NCBI GenBank assembly: GCA_963808815.1
Contig: CAWEGI010000009.1
Coordinates: forward strand, 1 to 64,000
Direction: 5' to 3'
Length of the DNA stretch: 64,000 nt
From: DATBLE01 sp963808815
GTDB lineage: Bacteria > Actinomycetota > Thermoleophilia > Gaiellales > Gaiellaceae
The translations under genes and the position numbers were made by a program. A model generated the notes under the pieces. The model saw nothing but the letters and a program-made list of their open reading frames with translations, was not told where the DNA came from and searched no databases. Every line of letters begins with the position of its first letter. Position 1 is the stretch's first letter. Shown here piece by piece: positions 17,626-26,598 of the stretch.

Positions 17626-19311
17626 GTGCTGCGCGACCCCGTCCTGCTCTTGCCGGTAGTGGTCGCAGGCGGTCTGGCCGTCGGCGGACTCGGCGTGCAT
17701 GAGCAAGTCGCGGGGACACGGCTGATCGCCGACCTAGCGCTGTCCTGGGCTCTGGCGGCGGCCGCGATCGTCGTGCTGGAGCGACCGCGCTGGCATCGAG
17801 CGAGTTGGCTGCTCGCTGCGACCGCATTCGCAGTCCTGGGCGCAGACCTCGAGTGGGCGAGCTCCAACGCGCTCTGGACGCTCGGGTTCCTGCTGGAGGG
17901 GCTGTGGGTTGCCTTACTGGCTCTGCTCGTGCTCACCTTCCCGGAAGGGCGGTCCTGGTCGCGCACGGTCCGGTTCGCGATCGCCTGCGCCTTCGCAGTG
18001 ACGCTCGGCGGGCAGGTTGTCGGCGCGTTCGTCGTTCAGGACGCACGCAGCCTGCTGTCTGTCTCGACGCGGGCGAGCGTCGCCCATGGGGTCGATCGAG
18101 TGCAGGAGATCTCCGGCTTTGCCGTCGCTCTGGTCGTGCTTTTCCTCGTCCTGCAGCGGCTGGGGCCCTTGCGCGGGGCGGCACGCCGCTCGCAGGGCCC
18201 GCTTCTGGCCGCAGCGGCGGCCACCATCCTGGCGGGCCTCGTGTGGCTGGGTTGGGTGATCGCGACGGACGCGAGCATGCCGAAGCTCGAGACGATCGTG
18301 AGGACAGTTGCCGTGTCGCTCCCGGTCGGGGTCGTGGCGGGGATCCTCTGGTCGCGCCTACGTCGTCCGGAAGCGTCAGAGCTCGTCGTCGAGCTGCGAA
18401 CGCAGACGGAGGGGACAATGCGCGATCGGCTCGCAAGGGCGCTCGGCGACCCCACGCTCGACGTCGCCTACCGGCTCGGCAACGGCCGCTACGTCGACGC
18501 GGCCGGCCGCCCGGTCGAATTGCCGCGCGACGGCGACCGTGCCGTTACGCCGGTGACAGCCGGCGGCGAAGAAGTCGCTGCGCTGATTCACGATCCCGCG
18601 TTGCTCGACGAACCGGCGCTCGTCGAGTCCGTTCGCGCCACCGCCGCGCTCGTGCTCGAGAACGAGCGCCTGGCGGCCGAGGTGCGGTCGCAGCTGGCGC
18701 AGGTACGAGCGTCCCGCGGTCGGATGGTCGCCGCGGCCGACGCCGAGCGCCTCCGCATCGAGCGCAACCTCCACGACGGAGCGCAGCAACGGCTGGTGAC
18801 GTTGTCGCTCGCGCTCGGCCTCGAAGCTTCCCATACCGATCCAGGCGCAGCCGACGTTCTCTCGCGTGCACAGGACGAGGTCGAGCACGCGATCGCCGAG
18901 CTCCGCGAGCTCGCGCGGGGAATCCATCCGACCCTGCTCCGGGACGAGGGACTCCAAGCAGCAATCGAGGCGCTCGCGCGACGCGCACCGTTACCGGTGA
19001 CCGTGGACGGCACGGTGCGAGATCGCCTGCCTGATCCGATCGAGCTCGCCGCCTATTTCGTGGTCTCCGAAGCGCTCACGAACGTCGTCAAGCACGCTTC
19101 GGCGACGAAGGCGTCGGTACGGCTCGAGCATGGACCCGGCGCACTTCGCGTCACCGTTGCCGACGACGGAGTCGGCGGCGCCCGGCTCACCTCCGGTTCG
19201 GGCCTGGCCGGCCTCCGCGACCGGCTGGATGCACTCGACGCGACGCTCGTGATCGAGAGCGAGCCGGGGCGAGGAACAACCATCCGCGCCGAGTTCCCAT
19301 GCGAGTCGTGA
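17626..19311 (+). CDS. NarL-type sensor histidine kinase
   Basis: 561-residue membrane kinase. The first 245 residues hold about eight hydrophobic segments (a 7TM-like input region). A linker follows, then HisKA_3 with the phosphoacceptor His in RIERNLHDGAQQRL, and a HATPase_c domain with the N-box SEALTNVVKHA, G1 box VADDGVGGA and G2 box GSGLAGLRDRLDALD. It overlaps the downstream regulator gene by 13 bases, so the two are translationally coupled and surely partners. The GTG start is preceded by no strong ribosome site. The ligand is unknown. Confidence 0.92.
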   Translation: MLRDPVLLLPVVVAGGLAVGGLGVHEQVAGTRLIADLALSWALAAAAIVVLERPRWHRASWLLAATAFAVLGADLEWASSNALWTLGFLLEGLWVALLALLVLTFPEGRSWSRTVRFAIACAFAVTLGGQVVGAFVVQDARSLLSVSTRASVAHGVDRVQEISGFAVALVVLFLVLQRLGPLRGAARRSQGPLLAAAAATILAGLVWLGWVIATDASMPKLETIVRTVAVSLPVGVVAGILWSRLRRPEASELVVELRTQTEGTMRDRLARALGDPTLDVAYRLGNGRYVDAAGRPVELPRDGDRAVTPVTAGGEEVAALIHDPALLDEPALVESVRATAALVLENERLAAEVRSQLAQVRASRGRMVAAADAERLRIERNLHDGAQQRLVTLSLALGLEASHTDPGAADVLSRAQDEVEHAIAELRELARGIHPTLLRDEGLQAAIEALARRAPLPVTVDGTVRDRLPDPIELAAYFVVSEALTNVVKHASATKASVRLEHGPGALRVTVADDGVGGARLTSGSGLAGLRDRLDALDATLVIESEPGRGTTIRAEFPCES

Positions 19312-19943
19312 TCGCCGACGACGCGCCCCTCATTCGCGAGGGAGTCGCGCGACTGCTCACCGAGAACGGCGTCGAGGTCGTCGCCCAGGTCGGCGACGCC
19401 GATGCCCTTCTCGTCTGTGTCCGCGACCTGCGCCCGGATGTCGCCGTCGTCGACGTCCGGATGCCGCCGACGTACACCGACGAGGGACTACGCGCCGCCC
19501 GCGAGATCCGCTCACGCTACTCCGAGACGGCCGTCCTGGTCCTCTCACAACACCTCGAGTCCGAGTACGCACTCCGACTCGTCGACGAGAGACCCGACCA
19601 CGCCGGATATCTGATGAAGGAACGGGTCGGCCGCGTCGAGCAGTTGCTCGACGCGGTGGAACGGGTCGCAGCGGGGGAGTGCGTCGTCGACAGAGCCGTC
19701 GTCGACGAACTGCTCGCGAAACGCCGACAGGTCGATCCGATCGATGAGCTCACGCCGCGTGAGCGGGAGATCCTCGCCCTGATCGCCGAGGGTCGTTCGA
19801 ACGAGGGCATCTGTCGCACGCTCTGGCTCAGCCCGAAAACGGTCGAGACGCACATCCGAGGCGCCTTCGCAAAGCTCGGAATCAAAGGGGCACCCGAGGA
19901 CAATCGGCGCGTACTCGCCGTTCTCGCCTACCTCAGGCGCTGA
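19299..19943 (+). CDS. NarL/LuxR-family response regulator
   Basis: 214-residue two-domain regulator. The receiver has acidic residues in VIADDAPLIREG, the phosphoacceptor Asp in VAVVDVRMPP, and Lys in GYLMKERVG. The LuxR HTH begins at LTPREREILALIAEGRSNEG, with recognition helix SPKTVETHIRGAFAKLGI. It is coupled to the kinase gene upstream. Targets are unknown; the large beta-propeller gene divergent from this cluster is a candidate by position only. Confidence 0.92.
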   Translation: MRVVIADDAPLIREGVARLLTENGVEVVAQVGDADALLVCVRDLRPDVAVVDVRMPPTYTDEGLRAAREIRSRYSETAVLVLSQHLESEYALRLVDERPDHAGYLMKERVGRVEQLLDAVERVAAGECVVDRAVVDELLAKRRQVDPIDELTPREREILALIAEGRSNEGICRTLWLSPKTVETHIRGAFAKLGIKGAPEDNRRVLAVLAYLRR

Positions 19944-19951
19944 GCGCCGAT

Positions 19952-20062
19952 CGAAGAGACCGGCTGCGGCGCCGGCCGCTCGCCGCTCCGCGAACGTAGT
20001 CGACGGCGGCTCGCGGCTGCTCCGTCTGCGAGCCGTCTACCGTCGAACCGGCTCGGGTGGCG
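19952..20062 (-). repeat. selC 5'-half copy B with flank
   Basis: AGACCGGCTGCGGCGCCGGC and the following bases to 19989 differ from copy A (8.39 kb) by one substitution and one insertion over 33 positions and resemble the acceptor, D-arm and anticodon stem of selC. The next 70 bases share CTCCGTCTRCRAGCCGTCTA with copy A. It is not a functional tRNA: the 3' half is missing. Confidence 0.6.
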
Positions 20063-20123
20063 GCCGTCCGTCGACCGACGACGACTCACCAGCTTGCTCG
20101 CGACAACGGTCTAGCGGAACTCG

Positions 20124-20279
20124 TTACTGCTCGTGCGCCATCTCCAGGATCTGCTCTCTCGAGTACTTGCCGACCAGATCAGGATGGTCGGCGGAAATGT
20201 GAGCCTCGACGTTCGCGACGACCGCATCGTCGGTATCGCCTTCCACTGACTTTCCGCACGGACAATCGACGACTTTCAC
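20124..20279 (-). CDS. DUF1059 family small protein
   Basis: 51-residue protein: it starts MKVVDCPCGKSVEGDTDDAV and continues with VEAHISADHPDL and EQILEMAHEQ. This is the DUF1059 pattern: a CxC near the N-terminus and a His pair in the HxxxxHP segment, suggesting a small zinc or metal-binding fold. GGAGG lies 7 bases before the GTG. It stands alone beside copy B of the selC repeat. Function unknown. Confidence 0.8.
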   Translation of the reverse strand: MKVVDCPCGKSVEGDTDDAVVANVEAHISADHPDLVGKYSREQILEMAHEQ

Positions 20280-20402
20280 CACAAGCCTCCTTGTCTGGAT
20301 GAGCGGACACTAGTGCAGCCCGGGCAGGCGAAGCCGGCCACGACGAAGCCGTCGCAGTGCTCGAGGCGAGGTCTGGAGAGCTACGGGTAGCGGAGTACGA
20401 TC

Positions 20403-20711
20403 GTGGCATCCGTCACGATGAAAGGCAGGTATCAGGATGACTGTCGCAGTGGACTCATTCTCGGCGGCACATCCGCGTCGTCGAAGTCGTCGAGCCTGTC
20501 CGGCAACGGGTTCAGCGGCATCGTGATCTTTGGAAATCAGGCACACGTCAGCGGCAACCGGGTCGACGCAAACGGCTTCGACGGCTTCATGGCCCAGTTT
20601 CCGATCCTCGCTGAATCGGGCATCGTCACCGTCGGCACCGGCGCGGTTGGAACGAACACCGCCCGCGGTAACGAGAACCCGGCCGAATGCATGCCGGCCT
20701 CGCTCTGCTGA
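20403..20711 (+). pseudogene. C-terminal fragment of a beta-helix protein
   Basis: The frame carries beta-helix rungs (SLSGNGFSGIVIFGNQAHVS) and ends NENPAECMPASLC. This closely matches the end of the exported beta-helix protein at 60.4-61.4 kb (GNDDPSECSPALLC, preceded in both by a DANGF segment). There is no signal peptide and most of the helix is missing. It is best read as the 3' remnant of a paralogue; a short independent protein is less likely. Confidence 0.6.
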
Positions 20712-20758
20712 ATCAGGGACACCGGCGAGTGAACAGCCAACTCGTCGGCTAGGCATCG

Positions 20759-21670
20759 CTACCGGCCGAATCGCTCGGCCAGCACACCGTGGCGGAGGCC
20801 GCGGTCGCTCACGGTGAGCCGGTCCCGGCCGAGCTCGGCGAGCACCGTGTGCACGATCAGGGCGCCGGCGAGGATCACCTCTGCGCGCTTGGGCTGGAGA
20901 CCGACGATGTCACGCCGCTCGTCGGCGGTACGTGTCCGGTAGAGCTCGATCTGCCGGTCGACCTCGGCCGCCTCGAGCGTGGCGCCCTGGATCACGCTCG
21001 GATCGTAAGTGGCCAGCTGGTGCTTGACGGCCGCGAGGTTCGTCACCGCGCCGCCCATCCCGACGACGACGTCGGGCACGGGCCGTCCGTCCAGCCGGTC
21101 GAGATCGGCCGCGATCGCGTCCCGCGCCGCGCCGAGGGTCTGCTCGTCCACGACCCCGTCGAGCCCGAACCGCTCCGTGAACCCGACGGCGCCGACGTTC
21201 ACGCTGAAGCGCTCGTCCACTCGATCGCCGCGGCCGAAGGTGAACTGCGAGCTGCCGCCGCCGCTGTCGAAGACGACCAGGGTGTTGTCTCCGAGGTCGA
21301 GAGCCGATGTGACCGCGAGGTACGCGAGGCGGCTCTCCTCATCGCCGGAGATGACCTCGACGTCGACGCCAGTCCGTTCGCGGACGCCGTCCAGGAACGT
21401 CGCGCTGTTGGAGGCGATCCGGAGCCCGGCGGTGCCCACGGCCGCGATCTCTGCGACGCCGGCCTCCCTGGCTTCCTCGACCATTGCGGCCACGACTTCG
21501 ACAGTGCGCTCGATCGGCTCCGGCCGGAGCTCGCCGCCGTCGTCCAGCCCCTCGCCGAGCCTGGTCAGCTCGGCCCGGTCGACCACCGTCGACCACGAGC
21601 CGTTCTCTGCCCGTTCCGCGATCACGAACTTGACCGAGTTCGTGCCGACGTCGATCACGGCGTACCTCAC
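20759..21670 (-). CDS. Ppx/GppA exopolyphosphatase family protein
   Basis: 303-residue single-lobe-pair Ppx/GppA enzyme (ASKHA fold) that hydrolyses polyphosphate or pppGpp. The phosphate-1 motif is YAVIDVGTNSVKF, the connect motif is AVGTAGLRIASN, and phosphate-2 is VVFDSGGGSSQF; the second half has VVGMGGAVTNLAAV and the C-terminal SDRGLRHGVLAERF. The short length (no C-terminal HD-like domain) matches actinobacterial Ppx. The GTG start overlaps the stop of the upstream CYTH gene by 4 bases, so translation is coupled. Confidence 0.9.
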   Translation of the reverse strand: MRYAVIDVGTNSVKFVIAERAENGSWSTVVDRAELTRLGEGLDDGGELRPEPIERTVEVVAAMVEEAREAGVAEIAAVGTAGLRIASNSATFLDGVRERTGVDVEVISGDEESRLAYLAVTSALDLGDNTLVVFDSGGGSSQFTFGRGDRVDERFSVNVGAVGFTERFGLDGVVDEQTLGAARDAIAADLDRLDGRPVPDVVVGMGGAVTNLAAVKHQLATYDPSVIQGATLEAAEVDRQIELYRTRTADERRDIVGLQPKRAEVILAGALIVHTVLAELGRDRLTVSDRGLRHGVLAERFGR

Positions 21671-22248
21671 GCGCCGAACCCGACGAGCGCCTTCAGCCCA
21701 CGGGCCATACAGACGTTCGGCCGCGGGGGCAGGCCCAGCTCCCGTACCGCCGCGACCACGAGGGATGTGTCCTCCGACTCGATCGCGATCGTCCGCCGGA
21801 CGCCCTCGGCAGCCTGGATCTCGGACAGCTCCGCCATCGCGCCGCCGACCGTGAAGCGCTTGCGGTGCTTGTGCACCTCCACCGACCGCAGGCGGGGGTC
21901 GGGGTCGACCAGCTCGCCGACGAGCTGCTCGACCGCGTACTCGTCGCGCACCAGCGGCGGAGCAGGAACGGCGAGCGCGTCGAACACCTCGCGCACGCCG
22001 TCCGCGGCCAGCGGAAGCTCGACCTTCATCACCGGCTTCCACTGCTCGAGCCCGTCGGCGTCGACCGCCTCGAGGAGCTTCACGTCCATCAGGCGGTCGC
22101 GCACCTTCACCGACGCGTCGCTCTCGAGCGAGAGCAGGTACGTCTCGTCGCTCTCCTGCACCCGCTCGGGCGTGTTCGCGGCGAACCAGCGGTCTGCGGC
22201 GCCGAAGTCGTCACCGAACGTCCGCCACTCCCACCGCGGGACGATCAT
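21667..22248 (-). CDS. CYTH/triphosphate-tunnel-domain protein (second of pair)
   Basis: 193-residue protein with CYTH features: an acidic E-x-x-S/L pattern in alternating strands (VKVRDRLMDVKLLEAV, WKPVMKVELPL, VEVHKHRKRFTV) and FTVGGAMAELSEI, which supplies acidic metal ligands on strands facing a tunnel. The canonical ExExK at the very N-terminus is not evident (EWRTFGDD instead). The ATG overlaps the preceding CYTH gene's stop by 4 bases (ATGA), and the stop overlaps the Ppx gene's start. It probably acts on triphosphate or polyphosphate; the exact reaction is unknown. Confidence 0.65.
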   Translation of the reverse strand: MIVPRWEWRTFGDDFGAADRWFAANTPERVQESDETYLLSLESDASVKVRDRLMDVKLLEAVDADGLEQWKPVMKVELPLAADGVREVFDALAVPAPPLVRDEYAVEQLVGELVDPDPRLRSVEVHKHRKRFTVGGAMAELSEIQAAEGVRRTIAIESEDTSLVVAAVRELGLPPRPNVCMARGLKALVGFGA

Positions 22249-23018
22249 GCCGCCGCCGGCTCCGGCTTCAGACTCTTCGCGAAGTGCTGAAGCGCCTTGC
22301 GGGTCTTCGTCTCCTGGTCGCCCGAGACGTTCACGCCGCGATCGGCGAGAAAGGCGCGCAGCTCGGCTGCGACCTGGAACGCTTCGCCCGTCCTGGCTCG
22401 CGTCGAGAGCTCGAGCACCCGCGAGCCGTCCGGGTAGAGCCACATTTCCACGACGAGACGGCGACCGAGCGTCTTCGGCGTGAACCGAAGCTTGAGGACG
22501 AAGATCGGGCCGAGGATCGACAGGCCGTCGAGCTCGATCCCGTCGACGTGCGCCCGATAGAAGGCGCGCTGCTCCTTCGAGAAGAGCTTGCTCAGCGGGC
22601 GCTCGCCGTGAACCGTACCGAGCACATCCGCGGGGGTGCCCTTCATCGTTCCGGAGCAGACGAAGCCGCCGGGAAGGGCGTCGACCTCGACGCGGAAGCC
22701 GGCGGCTGTCCGCAGCTCATCGGGCAGCTCGTGCGGAACGACGGGTCGCAGCTTGACGATCGAGTCGTTGCCCTTGCCCTGGATCCGGCGGGCGCGGACG
22801 ACCACGCCCTGCGCGTCTAGGGCGAGATCGGGGGTGTCGAAGAAGAACACCTGCCGGATCTGGGCTTCGAGCGGGTCGAGCTCGAGCGAGCGGATCGTCG
22901 CGACCTGGTGCGACTCGGGGACGGTCAGCTTCAGCTCGACACTGTCCGACTCCTGGAGCAACGTCAGCACCTCCTGGATCTGCTCGTTCGTGAGCGCAGG
23001 CGCGGTCTTCGTGGTCAT
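22245..23018 (-). CDS. CYTH-like triphosphatase-family protein (first of pair)
   Basis: About 257 residues. SVELKLTVPE near the N-terminus is the CYTH signature (ExExK-like: E-L-K-L). Alternating strands QVFFFDTPDLALDAQGVVVRARR and DSIVKLRPVV fit the tunnel of triphosphate-tunnel metalloenzymes, and FYRAHVDGIELDG and FVLKLRFTPKTLGRRLVVEMW supply further charged residues. The ATG at 23018 is chosen because GAAGGAGATTCG precedes it; the frame opens 18 bases earlier. It is first in a three-gene operon with a second CYTH protein and Ppx/GppA. Confidence 0.75.
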   Translation of the reverse strand: MTTKTAPALTNEQIQEVLTLLQESDSVELKLTVPESHQVATIRSLELDPLEAQIRQVFFFDTPDLALDAQGVVVRARRIQGKGNDSIVKLRPVVPHELPDELRTAAGFRVEVDALPGGFVCSGTMKGTPADVLGTVHGERPLSKLFSKEQRAFYRAHVDGIELDGLSILGPIFVLKLRFTPKTLGRRLVVEMWLYPDGSRVLELSTRARTGEAFQVAAELRAFLADRGVNVSGDQETKTRKALQHFAKSLKPEPAAA

Positions 23019-23233
23019 CGAATCTCCTTCCGTCATGTCGCGGCGGGGTGGCGGCGCCGCAGAACTGGGTCACCGACAGCTTGCGGGGTTGGAGGTGCGC
23101 ATCCGTTCATGACAGTCTCCGCCGCCGTGCCGGCGTGGTCAAACCGGGCTGATCGGGCGGTACGGATAGCCGCACCGCGAAAAACAAGGTGGCCCCACTG
23201 TGCGGCGGGACGAGCGGCACAAGACTGACAGCG

Positions 23234-24685
23234 ATGACTCCGACCAGGAAAGGGGCAGCCGTGTTTAGCCGCCGCGGAACACTTGCCGTCGTCTGTCTCG
23301 CGACGGCCATGCTCATGCTCGACATCGCCGTCGTCAACACGGCGCTGCCGAAGATCGCGTCCAGCCTCGATGCCGGCATCTCCGGCATCCAGTGGGTGGT
23401 GGACGCCTACACGGTCGCGCTCGCCGCGGTCGTCCTCACTTCCGGCTCGATCGCCGACCGCCTCGGACGGCGGCGTGTGTTCGTCGCCGGCCTCGTGCTC
23501 TTCACCGGAGCGTCGCTACTGTGCGGCGCGGCCCGGAGCATCGTGATGCTCGACGCCGCCCGGGCCGTGCAGGGCGTCGGCGGGGCGATCCTGTTCGCCA
23601 CCTCGCTGGCGCTGCTCGCGGACGCCTTCCCGGTCGCGAAGGAGCGGGCGGGCGCGCTCGCCGCCTACGGGGCGACGATCGGCGCCTCGTTTGCCGTCGG
23701 CCCGGCCGTCGGCGGGGCGATCACCTCCTACCTCGGCTGGCGCTGGATCTTCTACGTGAACATCCCGGTCGGGATCGCCGCGATCGCGGCCACCTACCGC
23801 TTCGTGCGCGAGTCGCGTGACCCGAACGCCCGCCGCATCGACTGGGCCGGCCAGACGGCGCTGATCGGCGGCCTCTTCCTGCTGGTGCTCGCGCTCCTGC
23901 GCGGGAACGGCGACGGATGGGGCAGCCCGGCGATCGTCGCCGAGCTCGTCGGCGCTGTGGCGCTGCTCGCAGCCTTCGTCGCGATCGAGACCCGCGTGAA
24001 GGAGCCGATGCTGCCGCTCGGGCTCTTCCGGATCAAGGAGTTCACCGGCGCGCAGGTCGCGGCATTCGCGATCTCGGCATCGTTCTTCGCGATCTTCCTG
24101 TACATGACGCTGTACCTCCAGCAGATCCTCGGGCTCTCGCCGCTCAAGGCGGGGCTCGTCTACCTGCCGGCGACGGTACTGATCTTCCTGGTGTCGGGGG
24201 CGAGCGCCCAGCTGCTGGAGAAGGTCTCGGCCGGAGCGATGATCGTGGTCGGGCTCGCGCTGGTCGCGGTCGGACTCGCCCTCGGGCTGCTGGCGACGGC
24301 GACCTCGTCGTGGATCATGCTCCTCCCCGCGCTGATGGTCGGCGGAATCGGCACCGGCCTGTTCAACCCGGCCGTCAGCGCGGTCGCGCTCGGCTCCGCG
24401 CCGCAGGAGCAGAGCGGCCTCGCCGCGGGCGTGAACGACACGTTCCGCCAGGCCGGCATCGCGGTCGGCGTCGCTCTCTTCGGCGCGCTGATCCCCGGTT
24501 CTGCGGCGCTCGGCCAGGGCTCGGCCGAGTCGTTCGTGGACGGGCTGCACACGGCGCTGATCGTCGGCGCCGCGCTGGCGGCGATCGGTGCGATCGCCTG
24601 CGTGAAGCTGATCCCCGTGCGCCGCACCGCGGCCACGGTCGAGCAGCTGCCGACGCGCACCGAGCCCGTCGAGGCGGCCGCGTAG
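23234..24685 (+). CDS. MFS drug/proton antiporter, DHA2 (EmrB/QacA) type
   Basis: 483-residue inner-membrane exporter with 14 predicted helices. Motif A reads GSIADRLGRRRVF after helix 2, motif C-like glycine-rich GATIGASFAVGPAVGGAI is in helix 5, and the N-terminal D-x-x-x-V-N-x-A-L-P (LDIAVVNTALPKI) is the DHA2 signature. The start is the second ATG of the open frame (MTPTRKGAAV). It ends in front of a strong hairpin. No regulator is adjacent, so the substrate is undetermined. Confidence 0.9.
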   Translation: MTPTRKGAAVFSRRGTLAVVCLATAMLMLDIAVVNTALPKIASSLDAGISGIQWVVDAYTVALAAVVLTSGSIADRLGRRRVFVAGLVLFTGASLLCGAARSIVMLDAARAVQGVGGAILFATSLALLADAFPVAKERAGALAAYGATIGASFAVGPAVGGAITSYLGWRWIFYVNIPVGIAAIAATYRFVRESRDPNARRIDWAGQTALIGGLFLLVLALLRGNGDGWGSPAIVAELVGAVALLAAFVAIETRVKEPMLPLGLFRIKEFTGAQVAAFAISASFFAIFLYMTLYLQQILGLSPLKAGLVYLPATVLIFLVSGASAQLLEKVSAGAMIVVGLALVAVGLALGLLATATSSWIMLLPALMVGGIGTGLFNPAVSAVALGSAPQEQSGLAAGVNDTFRQAGIAVGVALFGALIPGSAALGQGSAESFVDGLHTALIVGAALAAIGAIACVKLIPVRRTAATVEQLPTRTEPVEAAA

Positions 24686-24696
24686 GCCTCCGATCG

Positions 24697-24727
24697 CAGG
24701 GTCGGGCCTCTCCTGGGCCCGACCCTG
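24697..24727 (+). terminator. hairpin after the MFS gene
   Basis: Perfect 12-bp stem CAGGGTCGGGCC / GGCCCGACCCTG with a 7-base loop, 11 bases after the stop codon. There is no T-run, as is common for actinobacterial terminator hairpins. Confidence 0.55.
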
Positions 24728-24772
24728 TGGCGGCCCTTGCCACGGCCGGCGCGCGGCCAGATCATTGGTGCC

Positions 24773-25603
24773 GTGGAGCCGGAGCCGATGGACGAAGCCG
24801 CCCGCCGGGCTCAGCGCACCTACGAGGCCGCAGCCGACACCTTCGACGCCCCGGCCAACGGCTTCTGGGCGCTGACCGGCCGCAGGACGATCGGGCGGCT
24901 CGGACTGGAGCGCGGCGCGCACGTCCTCGACCTCCCCTGCGGGAGCGGCGCCTCCGCCCTTCCGGCCGCGGAGGCAGTCGGCCCGACGGGCTCCGTGGTC
25001 GCCGTCGACCTGTCCGCCGGCCTGCTCGAGCTGGCGCGGGCGAAGGCGCGAGCCGCGGGCCTCCGGAACCTCCGCTTCCTCCAGGCGGACATGCGCGCGA
25101 CCGGGCTGCCCGACCGGTCGTTCGACGCCGTCGTGTGCGTCTTCGGCGTGTTCTTCGTCCCGGACCGTCCCGCGCTGATGCGCGAGCTGTGGCGCCTGGT
25201 GCGGCCGGGCGGGACGCTCGCGGTCACCTGCTGGGGCCCACACGTGCTGGAGCCGGGCGCGACGGGGTTCTGGGACGCTGTCGCCGGCGTGCGGCCCGAC
25301 CTGGTGCGCGGCTTCAATCCCTGGGACGATCTCGTCAGCGTCGACCAGGTGCTCGGGCTCTACGCCTCGAGCGGCATCGACGGCGCGCGTGCCGAGCTCG
25401 TCGAGGCAGCGCAGGAGCTCCGCTCGGAGGACGACTGGTGGGACGTCGTCATGGGTTCCGGCTTCCGCGGCACCGTGGAGGAGCTCGATCCGTCCGAGGC
25501 GGCCGCGGTTCGGCGCGCGAATCTCGCCGCCATGCGCGGCGCGTCGTCGATCAACGTCTCCGCCGTGTACGGGGCGGCACCCAAGCCGGACGACAGGCCC
25601 TGA
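24773..25603 (+). CDS. UbiE-like SAM-dependent methyltransferase
   Basis: About 276 residues. The SAM motif I is VLDLPCGSGASALPAAEAVG, motif II acidic VAVDLSAGLLELARAKA, motif post-II FLQADMRATGLPDRSFDAVV, and motif III RLVRPGGTLAVTCWG. The architecture matches class I methyltransferases that act on small molecules or quinones. The start is either this GTG or the ATG at 24788. The acceptor is unknown. It is convergent with the flippase-like gene that follows. Confidence 0.8.
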   Translation: MEPEPMDEAARRAQRTYEAAADTFDAPANGFWALTGRRTIGRLGLERGAHVLDLPCGSGASALPAAEAVGPTGSVVAVDLSAGLLELARAKARAAGLRNLRFLQADMRATGLPDRSFDAVVCVFGVFFVPDRPALMRELWRLVRPGGTLAVTCWGPHVLEPGATGFWDAVAGVRPDLVRGFNPWDDLVSVDQVLGLYASSGIDGARAELVEAAQELRSEDDWWDVVMGSGFRGTVEELDPSEAAAVRRANLAAMRGASSINVSAVYGAAPKPDDRP

Positions 25604-25604
25604 G

Positions 25605-26598
25605 TCAGCAGGACCGCGTCCGCGTCCTCCACGCCTGCCACTGGAGCACGAGCGCCCCGGCGAGCACGTACGGGAAGAAGTTGACCGCGTGCAGGACGAT
25701 CGCGAAGGAGAGCGCGTCCGCCTTGTCGATGCCGTAGGCCTTGAGCCCGACCAGGGCGGCCGCCTCGAAGACGCCCACCGCGCCCGGCGACGAGGGCAGG
25801 ACGAGCGACAGCCCCGTCGCGATCGTCACGAGCAGGCCGGCGAGCACCGACAGCCCCAGATGGAAGCCGATCATCAGGACCCACGTGCTGAGCGCGAGCG
25901 GAATCCAGGAGACGGCGGTGAGGACGAGGGCTACCGCCGCGAGACGCGGGTCGCGCAGCGAGGCAGCACCTCGGACGAAGCTCGCCGCCGCGTGCTCGGC
26001 CCGTTCGAGCGTCAGGAAGGGAAGGCCGCAGCCGCGTCAGCGGGCGAAGCAGGACGAGGAAGGGCTTCTCGCCCCAGCGGAGCAGCACGACGACCGAGGC
26101 GACCGTGGCAGCGAAGAGGACGATCGCCAGAACAGCCGCTGCGTGGATCCAGGCCACGTGCGGCAGCCACGGGACGAACACGAACAGCAGCCCGAGCAGG
26201 ACGAGCACGTCGTAGAGGCGCTCGACGACGACCGTCGAGGTCGTCTCGGCGCGCGACGTACCGGCGGTGCGGTGGAGGGCGACGATCCGCGCGATCTCAC
26301 CGGCGCGTGCCGGGAGGATGTTGTTGAAGCACTGGCCGAGCAGCGTCGCCTCGAACACGGGGCCGTACGGCGGGCGGGTGGCCGCGGCGAAGAGGTATCG
26401 CCAACGCAGCGCGCGCACCACCTGCGCGACCAACAGCAGTGCGATCGACGGTACGAGCCACCAGTAGTCGCATTGCTCGAGGGCGTCTCGGACCTCGTCC
26501 GGGTGGACGTTCCGAACCGACAGGTAGAGGAAGAAGGCGCTGACGCCGAGGCCGAGCCAGATCAGGCCGTGCCGTGCAACGCGCCGGTGCAGTTGGCG
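25605..26598 (-). CDS. LPG-synthase-TM / UPF0104 flippase-like membrane protein, one frameshift
   Basis: Integral membrane protein of the YbhN/AglD (lysylphosphatidylglycerol synthase TM) family with about eight helices (IWLGLGVSAFFLYLSV, WWLVPSIALLLVAQVV, YDVLVLLGLLFVFVPW). The family signature F-N-N-I-L-P-A-R-A-G-E (CFNNILPARAGEIARI) and the C-terminal LVLPSSPGAVGVFEAAAL are clear. The two halves are in different frames, joined by one extra base near 26012-26026. No standard start codon exists in frame after the preceding gene's stop, so the 5' end is unresolved. Role: probable envelope lipid or polyprenyl-sugar related transport. Confidence 0.75.
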
